NCBI RefSeq assembly: GCF_902712915.1 | Contig: NZ_CACTIA010000004.1 | Coordinates: 186,001-250,000, forward strand | Direction: 5' to 3' | From: Acidiphilium sp. C61 | Lineage (GTDB): Bacteria > Pseudomonadota > Alphaproteobacteria > Acetobacterales > Acetobacteraceae | DNA: 64,000 nucleotides | Part shown: positions 35,151-44,197 of the stretch, piece after piece | Layout: each line of letters begins with the position of its first letter | Position numbering within the stretch: the first letter of the stretch is position 1 | The notes under the pieces: model-generated | The model's input: only the letters and a program-made list of their open reading frames with translations | What the model was told of the DNA's origin: nothing | Databases searched by the model: none | Program-made: the position numbers and the translations under genes

Positions 35151-35732
35151 TCAAGTGCGCTCAATTTCGAGGGCCGCGGTATCGAGTGCCTTGGCTATCG
35201 CTGCGGCAGCATCGGCATCGAAGTTCCCACGTCTCATCCTCAACCTTAGAGCCATTTTCAGATTTTCCATCCCGCGGATGACCGGTTCCGGCACATCCTC
35301 GCGCGTGCCGCCGCCTGCCCAGCTGAGCCTTGCCTGCAGCATTTCGACGGCGCCTCTGTTCGAGGTGAGGAAGGCTTCGCCCTCCGGTGTGATCCGGTAA
35401 CATTTCCGGCTGCCGTCCTCGGCAGATGGCGCGGCGTACCCCATGTCCTCGAGCCAAGCGAGTGTCGGATAGATCACGCCCGGACTTGGGCTGTAACTGC
35501 CGGCCATTCTGTCCTCGATGGTCTTCATCAATTCGTAGCCGTGGCGGGGTTTCTCGCCGATCATGGCAAGGACAAGCAGTCGCAGGTCACCGTAATCAAA
35601 CGGCCGACCGCCGCGACGGCCGCCGAGCGGATGTCCGCGATGACGATGATGGGGGCCTCCGTGATGGCGGTTCTCTGGATCTTCCGGGCGGGCGAAACGG
35701 CGGCCATAGCCGCGTATGTGATCTTCGAACAT
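35151..35732 (-). CDS. PadR-family transcriptional regulator
   Basis: A protein of 193 aa from ATG 35732 (MFEDHIRGYGRRF). A His/Gly/Arg-rich N-terminal tail precedes the winged helix (LRLLVLAMIGEKPRHGYELMKTIEDRM ... SPGVIYPTLAWLEDMGYA), which is the PadR signature. The His-rich tail is usual for YqjI-type PadR proteins, which sense nickel or iron. It may control itself through repeats directly upstream, and perhaps the reductase downstream. Confidence 0.9.
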   Translation of the reverse strand: MFEDHIRGYGRRFARPEDPENRHHGGPHHRHRGHPLGGRRGGRPFDYGDLRLLVLAMIGEKPRHGYELMKTIEDRMAGSYSPSPGVIYPTLAWLEDMGYAAPSAEDGSRKCYRITPEGEAFLTSNRGAVEMLQARLSWAGGGTREDVPEPVIRGMENLKMALRLRMRRGNFDADAAAAIAKALDTAALEIERT

Positions 35733-35736
35733 AGTT

Positions 35737-35756
35737 ACGATATAGCTCACGATATA
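35737..35756. promoter_or_regulatory. Direct repeats upstream of padR
   Basis: ACGATATA occurs twice with a 12-bp step (35737-35744 and 35749-35756), followed by more ATATC-rich sequence up to 35775. PadR proteins bind dyad or repeat sites overlapping their own promoters, so this is a likely operator. The GTG at 35748-35750 would place the start inside it, which is why I prefer ATG 35732. Confidence 0.4.
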
Positions 35757-35872
35757 ACGAATATCAAGATATATCTAAATTGAATCAGGGTAATTTGTTG
35801 AAGTACCCATCCTATTGATCTGACGCGATTTTATATGATTCGGTGTGGCCTCTGATTTTGAGGTTGTGGGCG

Positions 35873-35970
35873 ATGGAGTTGAAGAAGGTTTTGGAACAGA
35901 TCCCCGATCTGCGTGGCCGGCAAGGGCGGCACGCGCAGTTCCTCTCGAAGATCACGCTTAACTCATGCGC
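35873..35970 (+). pseudogene. Short remnant of an ISAs1-type transposase
   Basis: From ATG 35873 the frame reads MELKKVLEQIPDLRGRQGR, which resembles the opening helix of ISAs1-family transposases (DDE_Tnp_1-associated domain). Similarity is lost within about 30 codons. The remaining 35971-36114 bp up to the IS1182 element hold nothing recognised, apart from the possible displaced end of the P-loop kinase gene. Confidence 0.4.
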
Positions 35971-36114
35971 GGTAGGCCAGCCACGACGATCATCACGAAC
36001 ACTGAATGGCATCAAACAATAGCAGCACGCTCCAGTCTCCCGACCAGCATGCTACGACCGTTTCCAGGATAAAAGCATCAACTCCGAAACAGCTCACCCG
36101 GCTCGATTTTTTGG

Positions 36115-37785
36115 TGTCGCATAACTTAGGCAGACCGTGTGAAAACCCTGCGCGGTGCCTAGCCTGGGTGTTTTCTAGCGCCACTGCGAGGCGGGCTGCA
36201 GTTTCGTCAGCCTTTCCGGCCATGGTTGGCGCTATTTTCCACCACCAACGCCGAAGATGTCGGCTTTTAAGCCATCATACCCTCGCTGCGGCGATTAATC
36301 CGTGCACGCCGACCACGGTGATGGCCCTTCTGATATTGTAGGCGAGTGCGGTGAGGCTGAACTCGCCACGGACATTCTCCAGCCGTCGCATGAGGAACGC
36401 GCCTTGGTTCATCCACTGCTTGATGGTGCCGAACGGATGCTCAACGGTCTCGCGCCGCAGGTCCATCACCTCCGGCCGGGCTGCGAGCCGGGTCGCCATG
36501 CCGTCCATTACCGCCTCGTTGTCCAGCCGGGACACACGGCGGTAGCTGTTGGCCGTGCAGCGTGGCTTGAGCGCGCAACCCCCGCAGGCTTTACGGTTGC
36601 AGTAATCGACCTTTCGGTTGTCCCGTACTTTGGCCTCGTAGAGAGGCGCCAGCGTTGCCGCACCCGGACAAACATAGACATCCTTGTCTGCGTCATATCG
36701 GAATTTTTCCTTGATGAAGAAGCCCTCGCGCGCCGCCGACCCTCTGATTGGCTTTGGCACATAGGCGGTGATGCCGGCCTTCTCACAAGCCTCGATATCT
36801 TCGATCTTGAAATAGCCACGGTCGGCAACGGCCGCGATGGTCTCGACACCGAGGGCTTCCATGGCCGCCGCTGCCGTGGGTGCGAGCAGCCCAAGATCAA
36901 GCACCTGGTTGCTGACCTCCTGCTCGGCGATGAGCTTGTGCTTCACGTCCACCGCAAGTTGGATGTTGTACCCAACGCCGATCTTGGTCATGTTGGCCAT
37001 GGCACGGGCATCCGGGTCGGTCAGCGATATCTGGTCTTCACCTGTCCGTTCCAGTTCATCCAACAGCGCCTTATGCCGGGCGCGCTTGCCGCGGATGGCG
37101 GCGATCTTCTCCGCCAGCCCAACTTTGCCGCCGCCACCAGCCTGCGCTTCGTCAGCATCACCCTCATCAAGGCGAGTCATGTAGGAGGCCAGCTTTTCAT
37201 CGGCCTCGCGGATGAATTTTGCCAGAGAGGTGCGGGTGAAATTACGGGTCTTGTTGTTCACAGCCTTGATGCGGGTGCCGTCAACGGCCAGCAACTCACG
37301 CCCGAACAGGTTGAGTTGGCGGCACAGCAGAACGAACTGACGGAACACCGGCTTGAACGCCACCCGGTTGTCACGCCGGAAATCAGCGATGGTCTTGAAG
37401 TCCGGCTTCAGGTGCCGCAGCAGCCAGATCACCTCGATATTGCGTTGCGTCTCGGCCTCCAGTCGACGGCTGGATCTCACGCGGTTGAGGTAGCCATAGA
37501 TGTAGAGCTTCAGCAGGTCCGCCGGGTGATAGCCTGGGCGACCCGTCGCTTTGGCTGCGGTGCGGGTGAAACCCATGGCCGCCAGGTCGAGCTCGTCCAC
37601 GAAAGCCTCGACGAAGCGGACCGGGTTCTCCGGCCCTACATAGTCGTCCACCGCCTCGGGCAAAAGCAAAAGCTGCGAACGGTCCGTCCCTCTGAGATGC
37701 GCCATGAAAAATTGTATCATCGCGCGTCAATTCAGGGAATCGTCGGCGGAGGGGTTTTCACACGGTCTGTAGGATTTGTGCGACA
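36115..37785 (-). mobile_element. IS1182-family insertion sequence, complete
   Basis: Bounded by imperfect inverted repeats of about 36 bp: both ends begin TGTCGCA and share CAGACCGTGTGAAAACCC inwards (36115-36150 and 37750-37785). Length 1671 bp with a single intact transposase gene. No direct target duplication is evident in the flanks. It is inserted at the 3' end of a P-loop kinase gene. Confidence 0.88.
36275..37705 (-). CDS. IS1182-family transposase
   Basis: A 476-aa DDE transposase starting at ATG 37705 (MAHLRGTDRSQ); an ATG five codons upstream is also possible. Family blocks are FVEAFVDELDLAAMGF near the N-terminus, LAVDGTRIKAVN (first Asp), AVADRGYFK (second Asp) and TVEHPFGTIKQWM (Glu), plus the CGGCALKPRC zinc-like cluster. 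All three acidic residues are present, so it may be active. The long + strand frame opposite is a shadow. Confidence 0.95.
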   Translation of the reverse strand: MAHLRGTDRSQLLLLPEAVDDYVGPENPVRFVEAFVDELDLAAMGFTRTAAKATGRPGYHPADLLKLYIYGYLNRVRSSRRLEAETQRNIEVIWLLRHLKPDFKTIADFRRDNRVAFKPVFRQFVLLCRQLNLFGRELLAVDGTRIKAVNNKTRNFTRTSLAKFIREADEKLASYMTRLDEGDADEAQAGGGGKVGLAEKIAAIRGKRARHKALLDELERTGEDQISLTDPDARAMANMTKIGVGYNIQLAVDVKHKLIAEQEVSNQVLDLGLLAPTAAAAMEALGVETIAAVADRGYFKIEDIEACEKAGITAYVPKPIRGSAAREGFFIKEKFRYDADKDVYVCPGAATLAPLYEAKVRDNRKVDYCNRKACGGCALKPRCTANSYRRVSRLDNEAVMDGMATRLAARPEVMDLRRETVEHPFGTIKQWMNQGAFLMRRLENVRGEFSLTALAYNIRRAITVVGVHGLIAAARV

Positions 37786-38467
37786 GCCTGCCGCCGGTGC
37801 GGACTTGCAGGACTGGGCGGGCGAAGTTGTCATTGTTGAAGACTGCATCGGCAGTAGAAGCCGGCGCGCACATACTTTCGTAAATATCGAAGGCTGGCTT
37901 ATATCGAACCGCATAGAGCTGACGTGTGGCATCTGCCCCACCTAAACGCCCGGCGTCCCGATCAATACCGCGCTGTTCGGAAAGCTGCTCCGAGGTTTCT
38001 ACGAAAATCGCCAAATCCCAGTCGTCGCGTAGCTCGGGCCGCTGGAGAAAAGTGCCATCTACGATCAATATGGCATCGGCCGACGCAACTTGTGGCTCCT
38101 GCTTTATAGGCTGGTCATTGTCGAGATCGAATGACGCCGTGCGATACCGCCGATCGCCGCCCGGCCCCAAGGGGGAAAGCAAAAGTGCGTTGATAGCCGG
38201 AAGATCGCGCGCGTCGTAATAGTAGCCTTCGGCGGAGTGACGACCACGCGCATAGCGTTCTACCTTGGGCCGGTGGAATCCGTCGATTGAAGTCCGAATA
38301 ACCGCCCTTCCTGTCTTGCCGAGAGCTTCGGCCAGTTCATCCGCCAGCGTTGTGTTCCCTGATGCCGTCCGTCCGTCAATCGCGACCCGAATGGGCCTGG
38401 CTGACCGGATGCCTGCGATCAAAGAGGCGAGTTCATCCAGCACCGCAGCCCTATCTGAAGATTCCAT
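37786..38467 (-). pseudogene. P-loop kinase (uridine kinase-like), 3' end cut by IS1182
   Basis: Starting at ATG 38467 (MESSDRAAVLDE), the product resembles uridine kinase-like NTPases: VAIDGRTASGNTTLADELA, then RTSIDGFHRP and FLQRPELRDDWDLAIFVE. The Walker A motif reads GRTASGNTT, with Asn where the catalytic Lys belongs, so ATP use is doubtful even before the insertion. The IS enters at 37785 after VRTGG. Reading across the IS to 36114 keeps an open frame for some codons, so a short tail was displaced. Confidence 0.65.
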
Positions 38468-38638
38468 GTTTCTCCCCATCAGTTGTCGCGAAAATCCCGA
38501 GACCTGCGACACCTCCACACTACTGCGCCGGCGCTTGGCGCTGGCACGGTGATGGTGCATTTCTGATCCTTGTATGCGGCGGTAGAAAAGTAGGCCATGT
38601 AGCGCAGCGAAGCAGCAGGTTGTGTCGGGAAAGGGTGA

Positions 38639-39121
38639 ATGGTGGTTCGCATACGTCGCTTTGACGAGAAAGATGCTCAGGCCCTAGCCGACTTGATGAT
38701 CGAGATGGCTGGTTTCTACGGAGCCACTATCAGTTCTGATCTGGTAGTCGCTGAGGACGTGCTTCGCCGTGCCCGGCAGGTGGACATCATCGTAGCTCAC
38801 GACGATGTTCGACTTCTCGGCTTTGCCACGTTCACATCTCTCTACCCCGTCGCCGGCCTGCTCACATTCACTTACGTCCAGCAGGTTTATGTCGGCCACG
38901 CTGCACGCCGCCGTGGCGTCGCACAGAAGTTGATGGCTGGGATTGCACAGGCGGCGAAGGCCGCAGGAAGCACTAGGATCGAATGGTCCACCTCAAGAGA
39001 AAACGTGGCAGCGCGGTCGCTCTATGGCGGGCTGGGCGCAAACGGGTCTGACAAGGTTTATTATGTGCTTGAGGGGTCAGCCCTCGATCAATTAGCCGCA
39101 CGAGGACAGCAAGACGCGTAG
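38639..39121 (+). CDS. GNAT-family N-acetyltransferase
   Basis: A 160-aa acetyltransferase with the usual fold: RIRRFDEKDAQALADLM at the N-terminus, the central strand TYVQQVYVGHAARRRGVAQKLM containing the acetyl-CoA pyrophosphate loop R-R-x-G-V-A near residues 90-97, and the final ENVAARSLYGGLG motif. Substrate unknown. It stands 170 bp from the kinase gene, divergently. Confidence 0.9.
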   Translation: MVVRIRRFDEKDAQALADLMIEMAGFYGATISSDLVVAEDVLRRARQVDIIVAHDDVRLLGFATFTSLYPVAGLLTFTYVQQVYVGHAARRRGVAQKLMAGIAQAAKAAGSTRIEWSTSRENVAARSLYGGLGANGSDKVYYVLEGSALDQLAARGQQDA

Positions 39122-39256
39122 GTCTGGTTTCCCCCAAATGCGCTGAGTCTGCGCGAAAATCAGGAAGTTCGCACGAGCGTGGCGAACTTGGGGGGGGTAG
39201 CAGCAGCGGGCAGCTGTAATTACAGCGGTCGGATAGGGGTTAAAGGGCTTATTGGA

Positions 39257-39697
39257 ATGGCAAACTCGGCGAGGCTGGTTCCGGAACTGGTGGTTTCAGA
39301 CTTGGAGGTGAGCCTGCGTTTTTGGTGCAATCTGATCGGCTTCTCCGTAGCATTCGACCGGCCGGAAACCGGCTTCGCATACCTGGACCTTGACGGTGCT
39401 CAGGTAATGCTTGAGCAGCGCAACACGGCAGACGACCAATGGGTGACGGGGCCGCTCGAAGCACCACTTGATCGTGGCATCAATTTCCAGATCAAGACAC
39501 CGACCCTCCGGCCGATCCTAGACCGACTGGCAAAAGCGGGATGTCCGCTATTCAAGGAGCCTGAGGAGGCGTGGTATCGAGCCAACACGGTTGAATTCGG
39601 CCAGCGACAGTTTCTGGTCATGGACCCAGATGGCTACCTGCTTCGTCTGATCGAAAACATTGGCCAACGCCCTTTCAATGATACCACCAAAATTTAG
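39257..39697 (+). CDS. VOC-family (bleomycin-resistance-like) protein
   Basis: A 146-aa glyoxalase-fold protein. Start at ATG 39257 (MANSARLVPELVVSD); the upstream in-frame start lacks domain support. Two beta-alpha-beta-beta-beta halves are seen: LVPELVVSDLEVSLRFWCNLIGF, then EFGQRQFLVMDPDGYLLRLIE. It resembles small antibiotic-binding proteins of the Ble group, but the ligand cannot be told from the sequence. Confidence 0.85.
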   Translation: MANSARLVPELVVSDLEVSLRFWCNLIGFSVAFDRPETGFAYLDLDGAQVMLEQRNTADDQWVTGPLEAPLDRGINFQIKTPTLRPILDRLAKAGCPLFKEPEEAWYRANTVEFGQRQFLVMDPDGYLLRLIENIGQRPFNDTTKI

Positions 39698-39849
39698 TAT
39701 CTGCTTGTCGATGCGCCTGAATGACCTGCAAGTGTCAAAGCCCGGTCGTTTCCGGTTGGTGCGTAATTCACAAGTTATGCGACAGCCCCGGCTCGCGAGA
39801 AATGTGGAGAACACGATCACACGTTTCGATTTTGTTGCGCGGCTACGGT

Positions 39850-40524
39850 TCATCGCAGTCTGCCAGAAGCGACAAGTTCGGAGAGCTGTCTTGGCAACGC
39901 GCAATCCGCAGGCAATTCCAGCGCAGCTTCGGGTGCGCCTAAAACGCTGCGCATGGGGATGATCCCAGCCCATACCGGCACGGCGCTCTCTTCGGGGTCT
40001 CCCGGGGCGCCAGTACGGATTTTCACGCTAGCCTCTTCAATATCCATCCACAATACACTGGTTGCTTTCAGTTCCTGCTCTGTCATCGGCCGCAAGCCTT
40101 CCCACCGGCCTGGAAACAGCCCGTCGACGAAATAACGCAGAGCGTCACCGGTCTCCTTTTTGTCCTCGATCCTGCGCGCGGTGCCGAAGGCCATGGCTGA
40201 ACGGTAATTTACGGAATGATTGTAGGCCGAGCGCGCCAGCACATATCCATCCATGAAGCTGACCGTCAGACAGACCGGCACGCCCTGCGCGGCGCGCAAG
40301 AAACGGCTGGCAGCCGATCCGTGCCAATAAAGCCGGTCGCCATGACGCCAATGGATGGTCGGCGTCACGTAAGGGGCGCCATCCAGCACATACCCCACAT
40401 GGCAAAGCGGCGCGGCGTCGAGCACGGCGTAGACTGCTTCTTTATCGTAGCTGCCGCGATGATGTTCACGCCGCACACGGTTGCGTTCGGTGATGGGGAA
40501 TTGAGTGTCTGTGGTGGTGGTCAT
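39850..40524 (-). CDS. Pyridoxamine 5'-phosphate oxidase-like flavoprotein
   Basis: A 224-aa FMN-binding split-barrel protein of the Pyridox-oxidase-like group (VRREHHRGSYDKEAVYAVLDAAPLCHVGYV, then HWRHGDRLYWHGS and SYNHSVNYRSAMAFG-like block). A strong ribosome-binding site AAGGAGAT precedes ATG 40524. It is divergent from a MocR-type regulator 81 bp away, a common regulator-target pair in vitamin B6-linked metabolism. Confidence 0.88.
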   Translation of the reverse strand: MTTTTDTQFPITERNRVRREHHRGSYDKEAVYAVLDAAPLCHVGYVLDGAPYVTPTIHWRHGDRLYWHGSAASRFLRAAQGVPVCLTVSFMDGYVLARSAYNHSVNYRSAMAFGTARRIEDKKETGDALRYFVDGLFPGRWEGLRPMTEQELKATSVLWMDIEEASVKIRTGAPGDPEESAVPVWAGIIPMRSVLGAPEAALELPADCALPRQLSELVASGRLR

Positions 40525-40605
40525 CGGCTGATCTCCTTTGCCGCGCAGCCTGTCGCATTTGTGGTATGCTCAAAAGCGCCAGTTTAGAGATAAGGGACAG
40601 ACCAG
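40525..40605. promoter_or_regulatory. Divergent promoter region between PPOX and mocR genes
   Basis: An 81-bp gap holds both ribosome-binding sites (AAGGAGAT on the minus strand, AGGGA on the plus strand) and an extended -10-like TGGTATGCT on the plus strand. MocR proteins usually bind the divergent region shared with their target gene, so operator repeats are expected here; none is obvious by eye. Confidence 0.45.
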
Positions 40606-42027
40606 TTGGCGACTCGGGGACAGAACGCGCTCGTGGCACTGGAGCGTGCGCGCGGAGATTTGCAGGGCCAGCTTTTCCGAGCCCTGCGCGCGCGCATTCT
40701 CAGTGGCATCCTGCCGCCCGGCGTACGCCTGCCTTCAACACGGCAGCTTGCGGTGTCGCTCGGGCTGTCGCGCTCCACCGTCGTCAGCGCCTATGAGCGG
40801 CTGCAGGCCGAAGGGTACGTGACCAACGCCGCCGGCAAGGCCAGCCGGGTGGCGGACATCATGCCGCCCATTGCTGCACCATCCCGTTTGCCGCGGCCGG
40901 CGCCCAATACTTTGCCCGCGCCCGCACAGCTTCCAGCGCCACTAGCGCCTGGCGTCCCCGACCTCGCCGCTTTTCCGTCCGTGCAATGGGGCAGGCTGCT
41001 GGCAAGCGCTGCCCGACACCTACCGGGCGCTGAGCTTGGGTATGACGCGCCATTCGGCTTGCCAGCGCTGGCCAAGGCCATCCTCGCCCATATCGCGGTG
41101 ACGCGGGGAGTTGCAGCCGAGCCCGAGCAACTCTTAATATTTCCTTCTACCCGTGCGGCCATTGCCTTGCTGTCGCGTACGGTATTGCGCCGCACGGCAC
41201 CGGACACCGCACCAGTTTGGATCGAAGATCCCGCCTACCCGAGTGCGCGTCAGATCCTGCGCGAAGCGGGCGCCCGGCTTGTGCCTGTACCAGTTGATGG
41301 AGAGGGGATCGACGTGCTTAAGGCTGCGGGATTGCCGCCGCCGTGCCTTATCTACGTCACCCCGTCACATCAATATCCGACCGGCGTGACCATGAGTCTG
41401 GCGCGACGCCTTAGCCTACTCGAGCTGGCGCGGCAGACCGGCGCGTTCATTCTTGAAGATGATTACGACAGTGAATTCCAGTTCGATGGTCGCCCGATCG
41501 CTGCGCTGCAAGGCATCGATCAGGTTGGCACCGTCATTTATCTCGGCACGCTTTCCAAGGTGTTGGCGCCAGGTCTACGGCTTGCTTACGCCATCGTGCC
41601 CCACGGCCTGCTAGCGGAGGTTCAGCGGGGCGTGCGGCTGGAGGGCCTCGCTGTTTCGGTCCATATGCAGGCGGCCTTTCTTGCCTTCCTCCGCGAGGGG
41701 CATTTTGGTGCACATATAAGACGCATGAGCACGCTTTATGCCGCTCGCATGACGCGTTTCCGGGAAGAGGTGCAACGAGCTTGCGGCGCGGTTGCCGAAC
41801 TTGGCCCAGGTACAGGCGGGTTGCAACTGGCCCTATGGTTTAGGAACCAAAATGTCGGTGATGGCGCTGTTGCGGCAAGCATGCAGCGTCAGGGATACGC
41901 GCCGCAGCCGATTTCGCCCATGTATCTGGGGGCGCCGCGTGCGGGCCTGTTGTGCGGAATTGCAGGGCTGATGCCAGAACGTGCACGGACTGCTGCAGCC
42001 GATATCGCAGCCGCGGTCGCACTGTAG
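40606..42027 (+). CDS. MocR-family regulator (GntR HTH plus aminotransferase domain)
   Basis: A 473-aa protein. The N-terminal GntR winged helix (LPSTRQLAVSLGLSRSTVVSAYERL near residues 44-68) is joined by a Pro/Ala linker to a type I aminotransferase-like domain with the PLP lysine in YLGTLSKVLAPGLRLAY near residue 315 and the DDYDSEF motif near 287. Start is TTG 40606. It probably senses PLP and controls the divergent oxidase gene. Confidence 0.93.
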   Translation: MATRGQNALVALERARGDLQGQLFRALRARILSGILPPGVRLPSTRQLAVSLGLSRSTVVSAYERLQAEGYVTNAAGKASRVADIMPPIAAPSRLPRPAPNTLPAPAQLPAPLAPGVPDLAAFPSVQWGRLLASAARHLPGAELGYDAPFGLPALAKAILAHIAVTRGVAAEPEQLLIFPSTRAAIALLSRTVLRRTAPDTAPVWIEDPAYPSARQILREAGARLVPVPVDGEGIDVLKAAGLPPPCLIYVTPSHQYPTGVTMSLARRLSLLELARQTGAFILEDDYDSEFQFDGRPIAALQGIDQVGTVIYLGTLSKVLAPGLRLAYAIVPHGLLAEVQRGVRLEGLAVSVHMQAAFLAFLREGHFGAHIRRMSTLYAARMTRFREEVQRACGAVAELGPGTGGLQLALWFRNQNVGDGAVAASMQRQGYAPQPISPMYLGAPRAGLLCGIAGLMPERARTAAADIAAAVAL

Positions 42028-42120
42028 AAAGCTGCCTTTCTTCAGCATTAGAATCTAACACGACGTAGCTCTTAATCTGTTGCGTAGCGCATAAAATAGG
42101 GGCAATGGATCGATATTGCC

Positions 42121-42414
42121 GTGCCGAACATCTGGTACAACCAGCCGGTCGAGTGGAACATCGAGGCGATGCTGTTCTATGCGCGCCGGGCCGAGGAGCA
42201 GGCGAGCCACCTGGAAGCCGAGGCGGAAAATCCGCCGCACGGTGTCGCGGATCCGGACTGGCACCGCCGTGAACATCTGCTCCGCGCCGCGGACGCCCGT
42301 ACCTCCGCGGCGCGCTGTCTCAGGCTGGTCGACCGCATGCGGGAAGAAGGTGTTCCGCTCCGGGAAGGTGCGCCCGAGTCACAGGATGCTGCTGATCCGG
42401 AGCCCGGCCCCTGA
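42121..42414 (+). CDS. Unrecognised 97-aa protein
   Basis: GTG start at 42121. The product is helical and rich in Arg, Glu and Ala (MLFYARRAEEQASHLEAEAE; RREHLLRAADARTSAARCL). No domain recognised. It marks the left side of the GC-rich backbone region and is convergent with the next gene. Confidence 0.55.
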   Translation: MPNIWYNQPVEWNIEAMLFYARRAEEQASHLEAEAENPPHGVADPDWHRREHLLRAADARTSAARCLRLVDRMREEGVPLREGAPESQDAADPEPGP

Positions 42415-42430
42415 GACGGGCGCCGTTGCG

Positions 42431-43105
42431 CTAAACTTTTTTGTATCCGGTAGGCGGCGAGATCGTGTCGCCTGGCGTGGCAGGAGCTGCCCTGCCGGAT
42501 GGTGGTGGGGCGGGCGGCGGCTTGCTTGGGGCGGCGTAAGGCTGGGTGGGTGCTGGCGAATAGGGTTGGGTTGGAGGCTCAGGTGTGCGCGCCTCAATCG
42601 CTGAGATGCACTTGCCGAAGACCTCGGTCGCACCGGCCGATCCAGCGAGGCTGATGACCCACGGCGGCTCGTTGCCGCCTCTGAAGGAAATCACAAGTTC
42701 GCGGCCTTGGGCAAACTCGCGCGCGTAGTTTCGAAGAACCCGACCCTGGATCCTCCACTTCACATTGTCGCCGGAGCCAGTGCCGACCGCCACGAAAGGG
42801 GCGTCCTCGTCGACTTGAATTTGAACATAGATATTGGTGCCAGGAGGAATAGACCAGCTCTTCTTCTGCAGATCGGCGACGATGAACGGCGTGCCCCTTA
42901 CGCTCAGGTAGGCAATCGTCTTCTGGCCGCGTCCACCGACCATCATGCAGATTGGACGCTTCTGCGGTGACAGGCCGAAAAGGGTCGACCACGCGCCATT
43001 GGAATAGAGAATTTTGATGTTCGAATTTGCAAAAATCGGATTTAGCGCGGATGTGGTCATAATTCCGCCCAAGGCTCCGACCAAATACCAAATTCTTCTC
43101 ATCAC
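42431..43105 (-). CDS. Unrecognised secreted protein with Pro-rich tail
   Basis: A 224-aa product with a signal-peptide-like N-terminus (MMRRIWYLVGALGGIMTTSA, cleavage near AFA-like ANS), a beta-rich domain (residues about 30-170), one Cys at about 168 and a Pro/Ala/Ser-rich C-terminal 45 residues. It somewhat recalls invasion-associated IalB-type proteins, but I cannot support that. Likely periplasmic or outer-surface. Confidence 0.55.
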   Translation of the reverse strand: MMRRIWYLVGALGGIMTTSALNPIFANSNIKILYSNGAWSTLFGLSPQKRPICMMVGGRGQKTIAYLSVRGTPFIVADLQKKSWSIPPGTNIYVQIQVDEDAPFVAVGTGSGDNVKWRIQGRVLRNYAREFAQGRELVISFRGGNEPPWVISLAGSAGATEVFGKCISAIEARTPEPPTQPYSPAPTQPYAAPSKPPPAPPPSGRAAPATPGDTISPPTGYKKV

Positions 43106-43384
43106 ACTATCACTCCCATAGCCAACCTGAAAAATTCAATTTTCTTGAGGGGTAAAAGTCAGCTCACTTACTATTTTCATGAGAAATATAATTTCCCGTA
43201 AAATTTGCCAAGGGCGGTCGCATGAGCTGCACGTCTCGCCAGAGCGATCATAAAAGAAAATCGAATTTCCCGGCCGAAAGATTCCATAAATCCGGGCAGG
43301 CATTGTATAATATAATTGAAACCACTGTCCTCACATAGTATTCTATATGGCGATTGAATTTCCTATTTTGCTAGGATTTAGAGG

Positions 43385-44197
43385 GTGGCCAGGCTCTGGA
43401 TTTTTTCCGACATCCATGCGGAGTTCCGGCGGGGCAAGACACCGGTCGAACAGCTTACGCGGCCGGAGCGCGCCGACATCGCCGTCATTGCGGGAGATGT
43501 CGATCACGCGAGGCACGCTGTGGCCACGGCCCGCCGCCTAGTCGGGCATGGCCTGCCGATCGTCATGGTTGCCGGCAACCATGAGCACTACGGAGCGCTG
43601 CAGACCGTGCCCCGGGGAATCTCACTGATGAAGCAGGCCGCGCTCGAGGACGGGAACACCTTTGTGCTCGAGAACGACGTCGTGGAGATCCCCGTTCGCG
43701 GAGAGCGAGTCCGGTTTATCGGTGCGACGCTCTGGGTGGATTTCGGGCTTTTCGGCGAGCCTGGACGCCATGCCGAATATGGCCGCCGTGGCCTGAACGA
43801 CTTCTCCGAGATCATCAGCGAGGACCCGTCCCTGTTCGCCATCAGGCCGGTAGACATGACGCGCTGGTTCTCGGCCTCCCGCGCTTTCATCAAACGGGAG
43901 CTTGGGAAGCGCCACGACGGGCCGACCGTCGTGATCACTCATCACTGCCCCTCGATCCGGTCGGTCGCCCAGCGCTACCTGAAAGACCCGATGACGCCGT
44001 GCTTCGCCTCAAATTGCGACGACTTGCTGGATCTTGGCCCCGATCTCTGGGTGCACGGCCATACCCACGACAGCTTCGATTACCAGGCTGGCCGGACGCG
44101 GGTGATCTGCAACCCGCACGGCTATGTTTATGGCGGCAAGCTCGAGAACCGGTCATTCAACCCGGCCCTGGCCGTCGATGTCGGGCAATCGCCATGA
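43385..44197 (+). CDS. Calcineurin-like metallophosphoesterase 1
   Basis: A 270-aa hydrolase with all metal-binding blocks: FSDIHAEF (D-x-H) near residue 9, GDVDHAR near 41, GNHEHYG near 62, THHCPS near 184 and GHTHDSF near 220. GTG start at 43385. It overlaps the second metallophosphoesterase by 4 bp (ATGA). Substrate unknown: phosphoesters, nucleotides or nucleic acid ends are all possible. Confidence 0.9.
   Translation: MARLWIFSDIHAEFRRGKTPVEQLTRPERADIAVIAGDVDHARHAVATARRLVGHGLPIVMVAGNHEHYGALQTVPRGISLMKQAALEDGNTFVLENDVVEIPVRGERVRFIGATLWVDFGLFGEPGRHAEYGRRGLNDFSEIISEDPSLFAIRPVDMTRWFSASRAFIKRELGKRHDGPTVVITHHCPSIRSVAQRYLKDPMTPCFASNCDDLLDLGPDLWVHGHTHDSFDYQAGRTRVICNPHGYVYGGKLENRSFNPALAVDVGQSP

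Noticed and set aside
36302..37945. 547-codon + strand frame over the IS1182 element
   Set aside because: Antisense of the transposase; the frame runs through both inverted repeats without a plausible product.
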